64,000 bases of DNA from Amycolatopsis marina (lineage in GTDB: Bacteria; Actinomycetota; Actinomycetes; Mycobacteriales; Pseudonocardiaceae). Shown here piece by piece: positions 57,142 through 64,000 of this stretch. Made by a program: the position numbers and the translations under genes. The stretch is from assembly GCF_900111885.1 (NCBI RefSeq), contig NZ_FOKG01000015.1:1-64000 (forward strand), in the 5' to 3' direction. Under the pieces are notes generated by a model that was not told where the DNA came from, ran no database searches, and saw only the letters and a program-made list of their open reading frames with translations. Each line of letters begins with the position of its first letter. The stretch's first letter is position 1.

Positions 57142-57269
57142 CTCGCACTTTCCCGGGAAAGTGCGAGGGTGAAAAGTCCCGCCCCTGGTCACGGGCTTAC
57201 CCCACCGCACTTTCCCGGGAAAGTGCGATACGTGTGCGCGCAACAGCCGCACTTTCCCGGGAAAGTGCG
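57142..57269. repeat. Composite palindromic repeat, three copies, between convergent genes
   Basis: Three copies of GCACTTTCCCGGGAAAGTGC lie at 57145-57164 (a 26-bp palindrome, 57142-57167), 57207-57226 and 57249-57268. The last two are 42 bp apart with the spacer CGTGTGCGCGCAA, nearly the same spacing and spacer as at 37356-37417. The block starts 15 nt after the SpoIIM-like stop and lies before the stop of the convergent DUF58 gene, so it is well placed as a bidirectional terminator. Confidence 0.92.
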
Positions 57270-57325
57270 GGGCTGAGTCCCGGGACTCACGGACGGGACT
57301 CACGGACGGGAACTCGCGCGGACGG

Positions 57326-58630
57326 CTACAACCGGCCCGCGGCCTTGAGGTCGAGATACCGGTCGGTCAGCGCGGGTGGCAGTTCGCCCGGCGTGGCATC
57401 GACCACCTCGACCGCGCCGCCGCCCTGCCGGGACAACAACGCGATCGCGTGCCGCCGCTCGGCGAGCGTGCGCTCGGCCGCCGCCGCCGCGTACACCGCC
57501 TCCACGTCTCCCCGGCCGCGCGCCATCCGGGTCACCTTCGGGTCGGACACCCCGGCCACCAGCAACCTGTGCCGGGAGGTCAGCGGCGCGAGGACCGGCA
57601 GCAGTCCCTGCTCGAGCGGCGCGGGATCCAGGCCGGTCAGCAGGACCACCAGTGATCGTCTGCGGGTCCGCCGCAGAATCTCACCCACCATGCCCCGCGC
57701 GTCGGACTCGACCAGCTCCGGTTCCAGTGGCGCCATCGCGTTCACCAGCGCGGGCAGCAGCTCCGCGGCTGACACCCCCTGCACACTCGCCCGCACAGCC
57801 CGGTCGTAGGCGAGCAGGTCCACCTGGTCGCCGGCTCGCGACGCCACCGCGGCCAGCAGCAGCGCCGCGTCCATCGCCGTGTCGAGCCGGGTGCCGTCGC
57901 CGATCCTGCCCGCGGCGGTCCGGCCGGTGTCGAGCACCAGCACCACATGCCGATCCCGTTCCGGGCGCCAGGTCCGGACCATGGTCTGTGGCGAGCGGGC
58001 CGTCGCCCGCCAGTCGATCGAGCGCACGTCGTCACCGATCACGTACTCGCGCAGCGAGTCGAACTCGGTGCCCTGCCCCCTGATCAGCGTCGCGCGCCTG
58101 CCGTCGAGTTCCCTGAGCCGCTCCAGCCTGCCCGGCAGATGCCTGCGGGCGTGGAACGGCGGCAGCACGCGCACCGCCCACGGCACCGAATGCGAGCCCT
58201 GGCGCGCCGCGAGCCCCAGCGGGCCGACGGAGCGCACCGTGACCCGATGCGCGCGCCGGTCGCCCCGCCGCGTCGGCAGCAGCGCCACCACGACCGTCTG
58301 CCGCTGCCCCGGCGGCACCGCCAGCGGGTGCCGGTCCCCCCGCACGCCCGCGCTCGGCGGCCACGCGTCGCGCAGCAGACCGCGCACCGGCCTGCCACCG
58401 GGGTTGTGCACCGCCAACCGCACCTCGGCAGACTCCCCGAGTCGCACCGTCGTGTCACCGGAACGACTCAACCGGAGCCCGCGCACGCTCCCGGCCAGTA
58501 GCAGGTCCACCAGCACGGCAAGCAACACGACGCCGGACACGGCCAGCACTCCGGCCGCGGACGGCACAGCCAGCCCGACCACCACCGCCCCCAGCAGGGC
58601 GAGCAGCCCGGCGCGTCCGGTCAGTGCCAT
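57326..58630 (-). CDS. DUF58-domain protein
   Basis: A 434-residue protein with two N-terminal hydrophobic helices (MALTGRAGLLALLGAVVVGL, GVLAVSGVVLLAVLVDLLLA) and a soluble remainder. The DUF58 core shows FDSLREYVIGDDVRSIDWRA and VRTWRPERDRHVVLVLDTGRT, with a VWA-like fold. Members act with MoxR ATPases; a role in surface or secretion quality is only inferred for the family. The ATG at 58630 is chosen, 14 nt after the MoxR stop. Last gene of the operon. Confidence 0.88.
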   Translation of the reverse strand: MALTGRAGLLALLGAVVVGLAVPSAAGVLAVSGVVLLAVLVDLLLAGSVRGLRLSRSGDTTVRLGESAEVRLAVHNPGGRPVRGLLRDAWPPSAGVRGDRHPLAVPPGQRQTVVVALLPTRRGDRRAHRVTVRSVGPLGLAARQGSHSVPWAVRVLPPFHARRHLPGRLERLRELDGRRATLIRGQGTEFDSLREYVIGDDVRSIDWRATARSPQTMVRTWRPERDRHVVLVLDTGRTAAGRIGDGTRLDTAMDAALLLAAVASRAGDQVDLLAYDRAVRASVQGVSAAELLPALVNAMAPLEPELVESDARGMVGEILRRTRRRSLVVLLTGLDPAPLEQGLLPVLAPLTSRHRLLVAGVSDPKVTRMARGRGDVEAVYAAAAAERTLAERRHAIALLSRQGGGAVEVVDATPGELPPALTDRYLDLKAAGRL

Positions 58631-58644
58631 TCCCGCACCGCCCG

Positions 58645-59616
58645 TTACCTCGGCACGGCCACGGTCGCGAGCACCCGCTCGAGCAGACCGTCCGCGGTCG
58701 CGCCCTCGAGTTCCGCCTCGGGACGCAGTTCGATCCGGTGCCGCAGCGCGGGTCGCGCCAGTGCCTTCACATCGTCCGGCGTGACGTAACCCCGCCCGGA
58801 CAACCACGCCCACGCCCGTGCCGCCCCGAGCAGGGCGGTCGCACCACGCGGCGACACCCCGAGCCGCACCGACGGCGCCGCCCTGGTCGCGCGGCAGAGA
58901 TCGACGGCGTAGCCGATCACCTCCGGGCCGATGGCCACCTCGGCGACCGCCGCCCTGCCCGCCGCCAGCTGTTCGACCCCCGCGACCGGCCGGACACCGG
59001 CCGCACCGAGATCACGCGGGTCGAAGCCCTCGGCGTGCCTGCTCAGAATCCCGATCTCGTCCTCCCTGGACGGCGCGGGCATCGTCAGTTTGAGCAGGAA
59101 CCGGTCCAGCTGCGCCTCGGGCAGCGGATACGTGCCCTCGTACTCCACCGGGTTCTGTGTCGCGATCACGATGAACGGATCGGGCAGCGGACGTCCGGTG
59201 CCATCCACCGTCACCTGCCGCTCCTCCATGGCCTCCAGCAGCGCCGACTGGGTCTTCGGCGGCGTCCGGTTGATCTCGTCGGCCAGCAGGAGGTTGGTGA
59301 ACACCGGCCCCTCGCGGAACGAGAACTCGGCGGCGCCCGGGTCGTAGACGATCGACCCGGTCACGTCCCCCGGCATCAGGTCGGGAGTGAACTGCACCCG
59401 TGTGGTCCTCAGGTCCAGTGCGGTGGCCAGCGCCCGTACGAGCAGCGTCTTCGCCACCCCCGGCACACCCTCGACCAGCACGTGCCCCCGGCACAGCAAC
59501 GCGAGGATCAGCCCGGTCACCGCGGCGTCGTTGCCGACCACCGCCTTGCCGACCTCCGCCCGCAGCGCGATCAGCGCCTGCCGAGCCGCGGTGGAATCGA
59601 TCGCCGGATCGCTCAC
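58645..59616 (-). CDS. MoxR-family AAA+ ATPase
   Basis: A 323-residue AAA+ ATPase. Walker A is EGVPGVAKT, Walker B LLLADEINR, with the sensor and lid regions FIVIATQNPVEYEGTYPLPE and RLGVSPRGATALLGAARAWA. MoxR proteins act as chaperones for VWA-type partners, commonly the adjacent DUF58 protein. GTG at 59616 (VSDPAIDSTAARQALIAL). It lies between the DUF4350 gene (37 nt) and the DUF58 gene. Confidence 0.93.
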   Translation of the reverse strand: MSDPAIDSTAARQALIALRAEVGKAVVGNDAAVTGLILALLCRGHVLVEGVPGVAKTLLVRALATALDLRTTRVQFTPDLMPGDVTGSIVYDPGAAEFSFREGPVFTNLLLADEINRTPPKTQSALLEAMEERQVTVDGTGRPLPDPFIVIATQNPVEYEGTYPLPEAQLDRFLLKLTMPAPSREDEIGILSRHAEGFDPRDLGAAGVRPVAGVEQLAAGRAAVAEVAIGPEVIGYAVDLCRATRAAPSVRLGVSPRGATALLGAARAWAWLSGRGYVTPDDVKALARPALRHRIELRPEAELEGATADGLLERVLATVAVPR

Positions 59617-59653
59617 TGCCAGACCTCTCTCATCTTTCGACGTACATCACGGT

Positions 59654-60805
59654 TCACGTGGCACAGTCCCGCTCCAGCGCGTCCAACTCGCTCGCGAGGC
59701 GCACCAGTTCGGCGTCGCCGGTCACCGCGGACGAGTACAGCAGCGCCCGGACTTCGCCCGTTGCCCGCCCCGTGCGTGCGGCGACCGCCTCGGTCACCGC
59801 ACCCGGGTCCGCCGCTTCGGCTACCGAGAGCCCGATCGTGGGCAACACCCTGTCCCTGGTGGCCTTCCGCAAGGCCTGTGCGGCGTGCTCGGCAGCACCG
59901 GCCCTCCGGTAAAGCCGCGACCTGCCCTCCACCGTCTCGGCCGCGCGCACCACCACCGGCAGCGGTTCGGTGACCACCGGCCCCAGCCTGCGTGCCCGCC
60001 ACAGCGCCAGCAGCAGCACCGCGACACCCACCTGCACCGCCCCGAATGTCCAGGCGTCGGGAATCAGGTCGTAGATCGAGGTCTCCCCCGCGCGCAGGGC
60101 GGTGTCGCCCGCCGAGGGCAGGTACCAGACGACCGTCGGCCGCTGCCCGAGCAGGTTGAGGGCCAGTGCCGCGTTGCCCTCCTCGGCGAGCCGCGCGTTG
60201 GTCAGCGGCGCGGTGTCGCCCAGCACGGTGAGTTCGCCGTCCCGGTCCGCCACCCTCGCCAGCGAACCGGCCTCGTCCCGCCGATAGCAGACGTCGGCCT
60301 CGCCGCCGCCTCCCATGGCCCGGTAGACAGTTCCGCCCAGCGTCAGCGGCCCCGCGGCCGTGGCCGCGGGGAACGCACAGCCGGGAGCGCGGGCCTCGGC
60401 CCCGGCGGTACCGGAAACCGCCAACGCATCCGTCACGCCCGCCAGCGTGTCGGCAGCCGGGGCGAGCAGCACCAGTCCCGCCGCCGTCTCCCGCAGTCCG
60501 CGCAGCTCGTCGACGCGGATCCGGTTCGGGTGGGTGATCAGCAACGTCGCGTCGCCGTCGAGCCGAGCACGGGCCTGCTCGGCGGTTCCCACGAGTTCCA
60601 CCCCGACCCCCTCGGCCTCCAGCAGCCGGGCCACCGCCCTGCTGCCCGGCTCCTCCGCCGAACGAGGATCGAGGGCCCCGCCCGCGCCCGCGCCGATCAG
60701 CACGGTGATCAACGCGGTGAGCAGCAGCACCACGACGATGACGACCGGCGCGCGAACCGCACGCCAGATCCCCGCCGCGTCCGGGCTCGTGGAGGTTGTC
60801 GTCAC
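59654..60805 (-). CDS. DUF4350-domain membrane protein
   Basis: A 383-residue protein. An N-terminal helix (APVVIVVVLLLTALITVLIG, about 19-38) precedes an extracytoplasmic domain (PGSRAVARLLEAEGVGVELV, LLITHPNRIRVDELRGLRET), with a second helix near residue 270 (FGAVQVGVAVLLLALWRARR) and a cytoplasmic tail. This layout matches DUF4350, which accompanies MoxR/DUF58/DUF4129 genes in many actinobacteria. The GTG at 60805 overlaps the DUF4129 stop by 4 bp. Function unknown. Confidence 0.85.
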   Translation of the reverse strand: MTTTSTSPDAAGIWRAVRAPVVIVVVLLLTALITVLIGAGAGGALDPRSAEEPGSRAVARLLEAEGVGVELVGTAEQARARLDGDATLLITHPNRIRVDELRGLRETAAGLVLLAPAADTLAGVTDALAVSGTAGAEARAPGCAFPAATAAGPLTLGGTVYRAMGGGGEADVCYRRDEAGSLARVADRDGELTVLGDTAPLTNARLAEEGNAALALNLLGQRPTVVWYLPSAGDTALRAGETSIYDLIPDAWTFGAVQVGVAVLLLALWRARRLGPVVTEPLPVVVRAAETVEGRSRLYRRAGAAEHAAQALRKATRDRVLPTIGLSVAEAADPGAVTEAVAARTGRATGEVRALLYSSAVTGDAELVRLASELDALERDCAT

Positions 60806-61434
60806 CGCGCCGCCACCATGGGCCGGGCTGTCGCCATGTTCAGCTCGAGGTCGGCCAGCCACTGGTAGGCCGCCGAGTCCACGGTCCTGCCCCCGTAGTG
60901 CACGTCGTCGAAGAGCATTGCCGCCCCGCGCAGCCGGTCGGCCGCAGCTGGCAGCGCGTGTCCCGCGTCCACCGCGGCCTCGTCCGCCGTCCGGCCGGAC
61001 CGCTCGTCCAGCACCCCGCGCTCCTCCAGCCCCCGCACGAGGGCACGGAACCGCTCGCGGACGGCCTCGCCGATGTCACCCGCCGCCATTGCCCGCTCTG
61101 CACCCGCCCGGTGGTCGGCCGCGGAGCGGACGTCCCCTTCGAACATGGGCGCACCCCCACTCCGCCTGGCCCTGCCCAGTTTGCCGACCCGCAACCGGAT
61201 CGCCACGGCGACCGCGACCAGTACGAGCGCCAGCACGACCAGTCCCACCGGACCGCCGGGGACCAGGCCGACCATCCCGTCGATCAGTTCACCGACCCGG
61301 TCGAGCACCCATTTGACCAGCCGGTCGAACCAGCTCGGCCGGGCCTCCGCGTACACCGGGTCGGCCAGTTCCGCGCGCGCGGCCTCGCGCGCGGCGTCCC
61401 GGCCGATATCGACCGGCACCTCGGCCAGCAGCAC
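60802..61434 (-). CDS. DUF4129-domain membrane protein
   Basis: A 210-residue protein with one central helix (GPVGLVVLALVLVAVAVAI, about 61-79) and a C-terminal cytoplasmic DUF4129 domain (RFRALVRGLEERGVLDERSGRTADEAA, SAAYQWLADLELNMATARPM). DUF4129 is often fused to transglutaminase-like proteins or placed with MoxR and DUF58; here it is separate. GTG at 61434, 3 nt after the upstream gene's stop; its own stop overlaps the DUF4350 gene. Function unknown. Confidence 0.85.
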   Translation of the reverse strand: MLLAEVPVDIGRDAAREAARAELADPVYAEARPSWFDRLVKWVLDRVGELIDGMVGLVPGGPVGLVVLALVLVAVAVAIRLRVGKLGRARRSGGAPMFEGDVRSAADHRAGAERAMAAGDIGEAVRERFRALVRGLEERGVLDERSGRTADEAAVDAGHALPAAADRLRGAAMLFDDVHYGGRTVDSAAYQWLADLELNMATARPMVAAR

Positions 61435-61437
61435 CGG

Positions 61438-62445
61438 TCAGGCCGTGCCCGCCGCGCGCGCCAGCTCGATGTCCATGCCTTCCTTGCGCATGCGCTGGTC
61501 GATGTAGAGCAGTGCGGTGACCCCCGCGCTGAACGGGTAGGTGATCGCGCCCGCGACGACCCCGCCGAGGGCCGAGAGCCAGATCCCGGTGGTGGAGAGG
61601 GTCGTGCTGTTGCCGAACGCGCTGGCGCCGTCGCCGAGCAGCTCGAACGGCAGAGAAATGATCATCGAGATGACCCCGGCGATGATCGCCGCGAGCAGCA
61701 GGATGCCGAACGTGCGCCACCACGAGCCGCGCACGAGCAGTCGCGAGCGGCCCAGCGACGTGAAGATGCGGCCGCGTTCGAGCACCAGCGCGGGCGTGGC
61801 GAGCGCGAACAGGACGTACAGCCAGATGCCCGGGACGATCAGCAGGATGAGCCCGACCACGACGATCAGCGTGTAAATGACGGTGAGCCCCAGCAGCGGC
61901 AGCAGCAACGGCCGGATCTCGGTCCACACCTCACCGGCGCGCACCGGCCTGCCGAGTACGGCCTTGCCGATGACCACGGTCAGGTACCCGGAAAGGAACG
62001 TGGTCGCCAGCACGGTCACGACGACCGTGATGCCGCTCGCCCCGGCGAAGTCGCCGAGCATGTCCAGCGCTTCGTCCTCGGTCAGCGTGGCACCGGCCTC
62101 CACGGCCTGGAACTGGTCCTGCAGCGTCATCAGCACCAGCGCGTTCAGCAACTGCACGACAGCCATCACCGCCGCGGCCGCACCGATCATCAGTGCCGGG
62201 TGCTTGCGCATCGTCGAGATGGCCCCGTCGAGGATCTCTCCGACTCGCAGTGGGCGCAGCGGGATCACTCCCGGCTTGCCGTGCCCCATCGGGGACATCG
62301 GCCCTCCGTATCCACCGTGGCTGCCGTGATCGGGCGGCGGCGGAGGAGCAGGCGGCAGTCCCTGGTCGGGTGGGACCTGCCCACCGCCCTGCCGGCCTGG
62401 ACCGTGCTGGGGATCCGGCGACGACCATCCACCTGAATTGCTCAT
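61438..62445 (-). CDS. Glycerophosphodiesterase-like membrane-domain protein
   Basis: A 335-residue membrane protein. The first 60 residues are Pro/Gly-rich and disordered, then PLRPLRVGEILDGAISTMRKHPALMIGAAA begins about six helices with LIVPGIWLYVLFALATPALVLERG as the typical loop. The pattern corresponds to proteins annotated as glycerophosphoryl diester phosphodiesterase membrane-domain; no catalytic phosphodiesterase domain is present. First gene of the MoxR operon, with the ATG at 62445. Confidence 0.8.
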   Translation of the reverse strand: MSNSGGWSSPDPQHGPGRQGGGQVPPDQGLPPAPPPPPDHGSHGGYGGPMSPMGHGKPGVIPLRPLRVGEILDGAISTMRKHPALMIGAAAAVMAVVQLLNALVLMTLQDQFQAVEAGATLTEDEALDMLGDFAGASGITVVVTVLATTFLSGYLTVVIGKAVLGRPVRAGEVWTEIRPLLLPLLGLTVIYTLIVVVGLILLIVPGIWLYVLFALATPALVLERGRIFTSLGRSRLLVRGSWWRTFGILLLAAIIAGVISMIISLPFELLGDGASAFGNSTTLSTTGIWLSALGGVVAGAITYPFSAGVTALLYIDQRMRKEGMDIELARAAGTA

Positions 62446-62691
62446 CGGAAAAACCTGTGCCCTCGCTCGTCGGAAAGTGCTGACAGCCTGGCAGAGCTAC
62501 CACTGAGCGGCCAACGCGAAACGCCCTGTCTCGACCAAGCCGTGACCAGCACGACCATGGGGCCGATCACCGTGTGTGGCCCACAACGGCCCGCTCGCTG
62601 GCTATGCTTCGGGCAGAACCGTTCAGCGCGGCAACTTCGCTCAGACGCACGACAGCGGCGGGCCAGACCGACGACCCGGGGAAACGCAGAG

Positions 62692-63915
62692 ATGACGCAA
62701 CCGCCGCAGGGCCCGTGGTATCCGGGCCCCGACCACCGGCGACCCAGCGGCCCGCAGGGACCGCTGCCGCCACCGGTACCCCGGCCGTTGCCGCAGGACG
62801 ATCGCTCCCGGCAGGGCGGAGGCCCTGGCCAACCGCCTCCGCAGGGGCACTGGCAGCACGCAGGCACCCAGCCGGGGCCACAAGGCCAGCAGGGTCAGTG
62901 GCAGCAGCAACCCGTCCACACCGCGGCGGGCCCTGCCCGCTCCCGGGGTCCGATCATCGCGATCTGCCTCGGCGTCGCCGCGACCCTCGTGCTCTGCACC
63001 GTCGTCGTGGTGTCGCTCCTCGGGGGCGACGACGACCAGGCCGCGGGCACCGGGTACGGCGACTACCCGAAGGCCACGGCTCAACCGCCCGCCGAGACGA
63101 GCAGCGGCGCCACCACGAGCGCGGAGCCTTCACCGAGTTCCAGTGGGCCGCTGACCCACCGGTCCAGGACGACACCGACGAGCGAGACCGGTCCGCGGAA
63201 GATCTTCACCCTGGCCGACCACCCGATACTGCAGAACCCCGACGCCGGGCTGAAGAACCGCGCGTGCAACCTCCCCCGCTGGCGCAGCGACCCCGCGTCG
63301 GCACAGGTTTTTTTCACCGCGGCGGGGCAGTGTCTCGACGCGGCGTGGGGACCGTTCCTCGAGCACTACAACCTGCCCTTCACCTCGCCCAACCTGCACT
63401 TCCCCTCCGGTCCGAGCTTTCAGACCGAGTGCGGGACGATCCAGGTCGGTATCGCCACGGCCGCCTACTACTGCGAGAACAACCTGTACGTGCCCTTCGC
63501 CGGGTTGCAGACCGACCAGTACGGCGACAACCCCGGGGTCTACCTCGCCCTGTTCGCCCACGAGTACGGCCACCACGTCCAGGAGGTCAGCGGCCTGATG
63601 GACGCCGCATGGGAGCAGATCTACGAGGCGGGCCCGAACAGCCAGCAGGGCCTCGAGATGTCCAGGCGCAAGGAACTGCAGGCACAGTGCTTCTCGGGCA
63701 TGTTCCTCGGCGCCCACGTCGACCAGGGCGGCACGATCTCCAGGGACATGTACGACAAGGCGTGGGACGACCAGGAAACCCGGGGCGACGACACCTCCGG
63801 CACCCGCGACCACGGCAGTAACGCGCACTACGCGGCCTGGTGGCGCGCGGGCGCGAAGGACAACCGCATCGTCGACTGCAACACCTTCGCGGCCAGCGGC
63901 GCCGACGTCTCCTGA
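62692..63915 (+). CDS. Neutral zinc metallopeptidase (YpfJ/KPN_02809-like family)
   Basis: A 407-residue protein. Residues 1-80 are cytoplasmic, Pro/Gln/Gly-rich and disordered; a helix follows at about 86-106 (IIAICLGVAATLVLCTVVVV), so it is anchored with its C-terminus outside. After a Ser/Thr linker comes the zinc peptidase domain with FAHEYGHHVQEVSG (HEYGHH 290-295, gluzincin motif), MSRRKELQAQCFSGMFLGA and a C-terminal NAHYAAWWRAG. Substrate unknown. The ATG at 62692 is chosen. It is divergent from the MoxR operon. Confidence 0.9.
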   Translation: MTQPPQGPWYPGPDHRRPSGPQGPLPPPVPRPLPQDDRSRQGGGPGQPPPQGHWQHAGTQPGPQGQQGQWQQQPVHTAAGPARSRGPIIAICLGVAATLVLCTVVVVSLLGGDDDQAAGTGYGDYPKATAQPPAETSSGATTSAEPSPSSSGPLTHRSRTTPTSETGPRKIFTLADHPILQNPDAGLKNRACNLPRWRSDPASAQVFFTAAGQCLDAAWGPFLEHYNLPFTSPNLHFPSGPSFQTECGTIQVGIATAAYYCENNLYVPFAGLQTDQYGDNPGVYLALFAHEYGHHVQEVSGLMDAAWEQIYEAGPNSQQGLEMSRRKELQAQCFSGMFLGAHVDQGGTISRDMYDKAWDDQETRGDDTSGTRDHGSNAHYAAWWRAGAKDNRIVDCNTFAASGADVS

Positions 63916-63932
63916 CCGGTACCGAAGCCGGT

Positions 63933-64000
63933 GGCCGTTTCGGCCGCACCCGTCCGGGTATCCAGGCAAAAAGGACGGGCATGGACGGCCCATGTCCATG
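63933..64000 (+). terminator. Possible terminator stems after the metallopeptidase gene
   Basis: Two short stems follow the stop: GGCCG/CGGCC around TTT (63933-63945) and CATGGAC/GTCCATG (63980-63986 and 63994-64000) with a 7-nt loop. An A-run (63968-63972) lies between them. The second stem ends exactly at the window edge, so its full extent is not visible. Function inferred from position only. Confidence 0.35.

Noticed and set aside
37354..57269. CRISPR array from the repeated 20-bp palindromes
   Set aside because: Only two and three copies in two distant places, with perfect palindromy and a similar spacer rather than unique spacers; no cas gene is present.

Overview
The window comes from the chromosome of a high-GC actinomycete. 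The 16S leader, the codon usage, the frequent GTG starts, the SecA2 protein and the gene order all point to Pseudonocardiaceae (an Amycolatopsis, Saccharomonospora or Prauserella type genome). Several blocks match the order known from Mycobacterium tuberculosis Rv2222c-Rv2236c: glnA2, a caeA-like hydrolase, panB, then RNase H/phosphatase, zinc-ribbon protein, Nif3-like protein, ptpA, SURF1 and cobD. Into that backbone the genome has inserted further metabolic, transport and secretion-like modules. No CRISPR array, integrase, transposase or tRNA gene was seen.

Layout. 1-1150: 5' end of a 16S rRNA gene on the minus strand with its leader and a strong promoter, next to a decayed amidase. 1149-7420: glnA2, an MFS transporter, a divergent GATase1/AraC-type regulator, an LprG-like lipoprotein and a lipoprotein serine hydrolase. 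7551-15672: secA2, NAD+ synthetase, an O6-alkylguanine repair protein, a DUF998 membrane protein, panB and a proline iminopeptidase. 15669-23030: a polyamine-type ABC transporter with an aldehyde dehydrogenase, controlled in all likelihood by the divergent GntR regulator, plus a cache-domain protein. 23029-26985: an overlapping RNase/DUF4326/metal-receptor operon, a CooC-like ATPase and a small conserved protein. 27036-35921: a relaxase-free type IV secretion-like cluster with VirB2-, VirB3-, VirB4-, VirB6-, VirB8- and VirB1-type parts, interrupted by two tiny overlapping ORFs in a direct repeat.

36454-40698: a SCO6745-type protein, rnpB, then the RNase H/phosphatase, zinc-ribbon and Nif3-like operon. 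40750-43612: an accessory insertion (XRE regulator, three small overlapping genes, one partial gene) inside the conserved block. 43748-47052: ptpA overlapping a fructosamine-kinase relative, SURF1, cobD. 47153-48471: gluconate repressor and gluconokinase with paired operator-like sites. 48473-55902: a tightly overlapped operon of two DUF2207 proteins, two M16 peptidase subunits and NudC, with an RDD protein upstream. 56120-62445: SpoIIM-type protein facing a DUF58/MoxR/DUF4350/DUF4129 operon. 62692-63915: a neutral zinc metallopeptidase.

The most unusual features are the orphan secretion-like cluster with its chained micro-ORFs, a composite palindromic repeat that sits at 3' ends of transcripts in two places, and a 25-codon ORF whose last seven residues repeat the end of the preceding gene with only synonymous changes.
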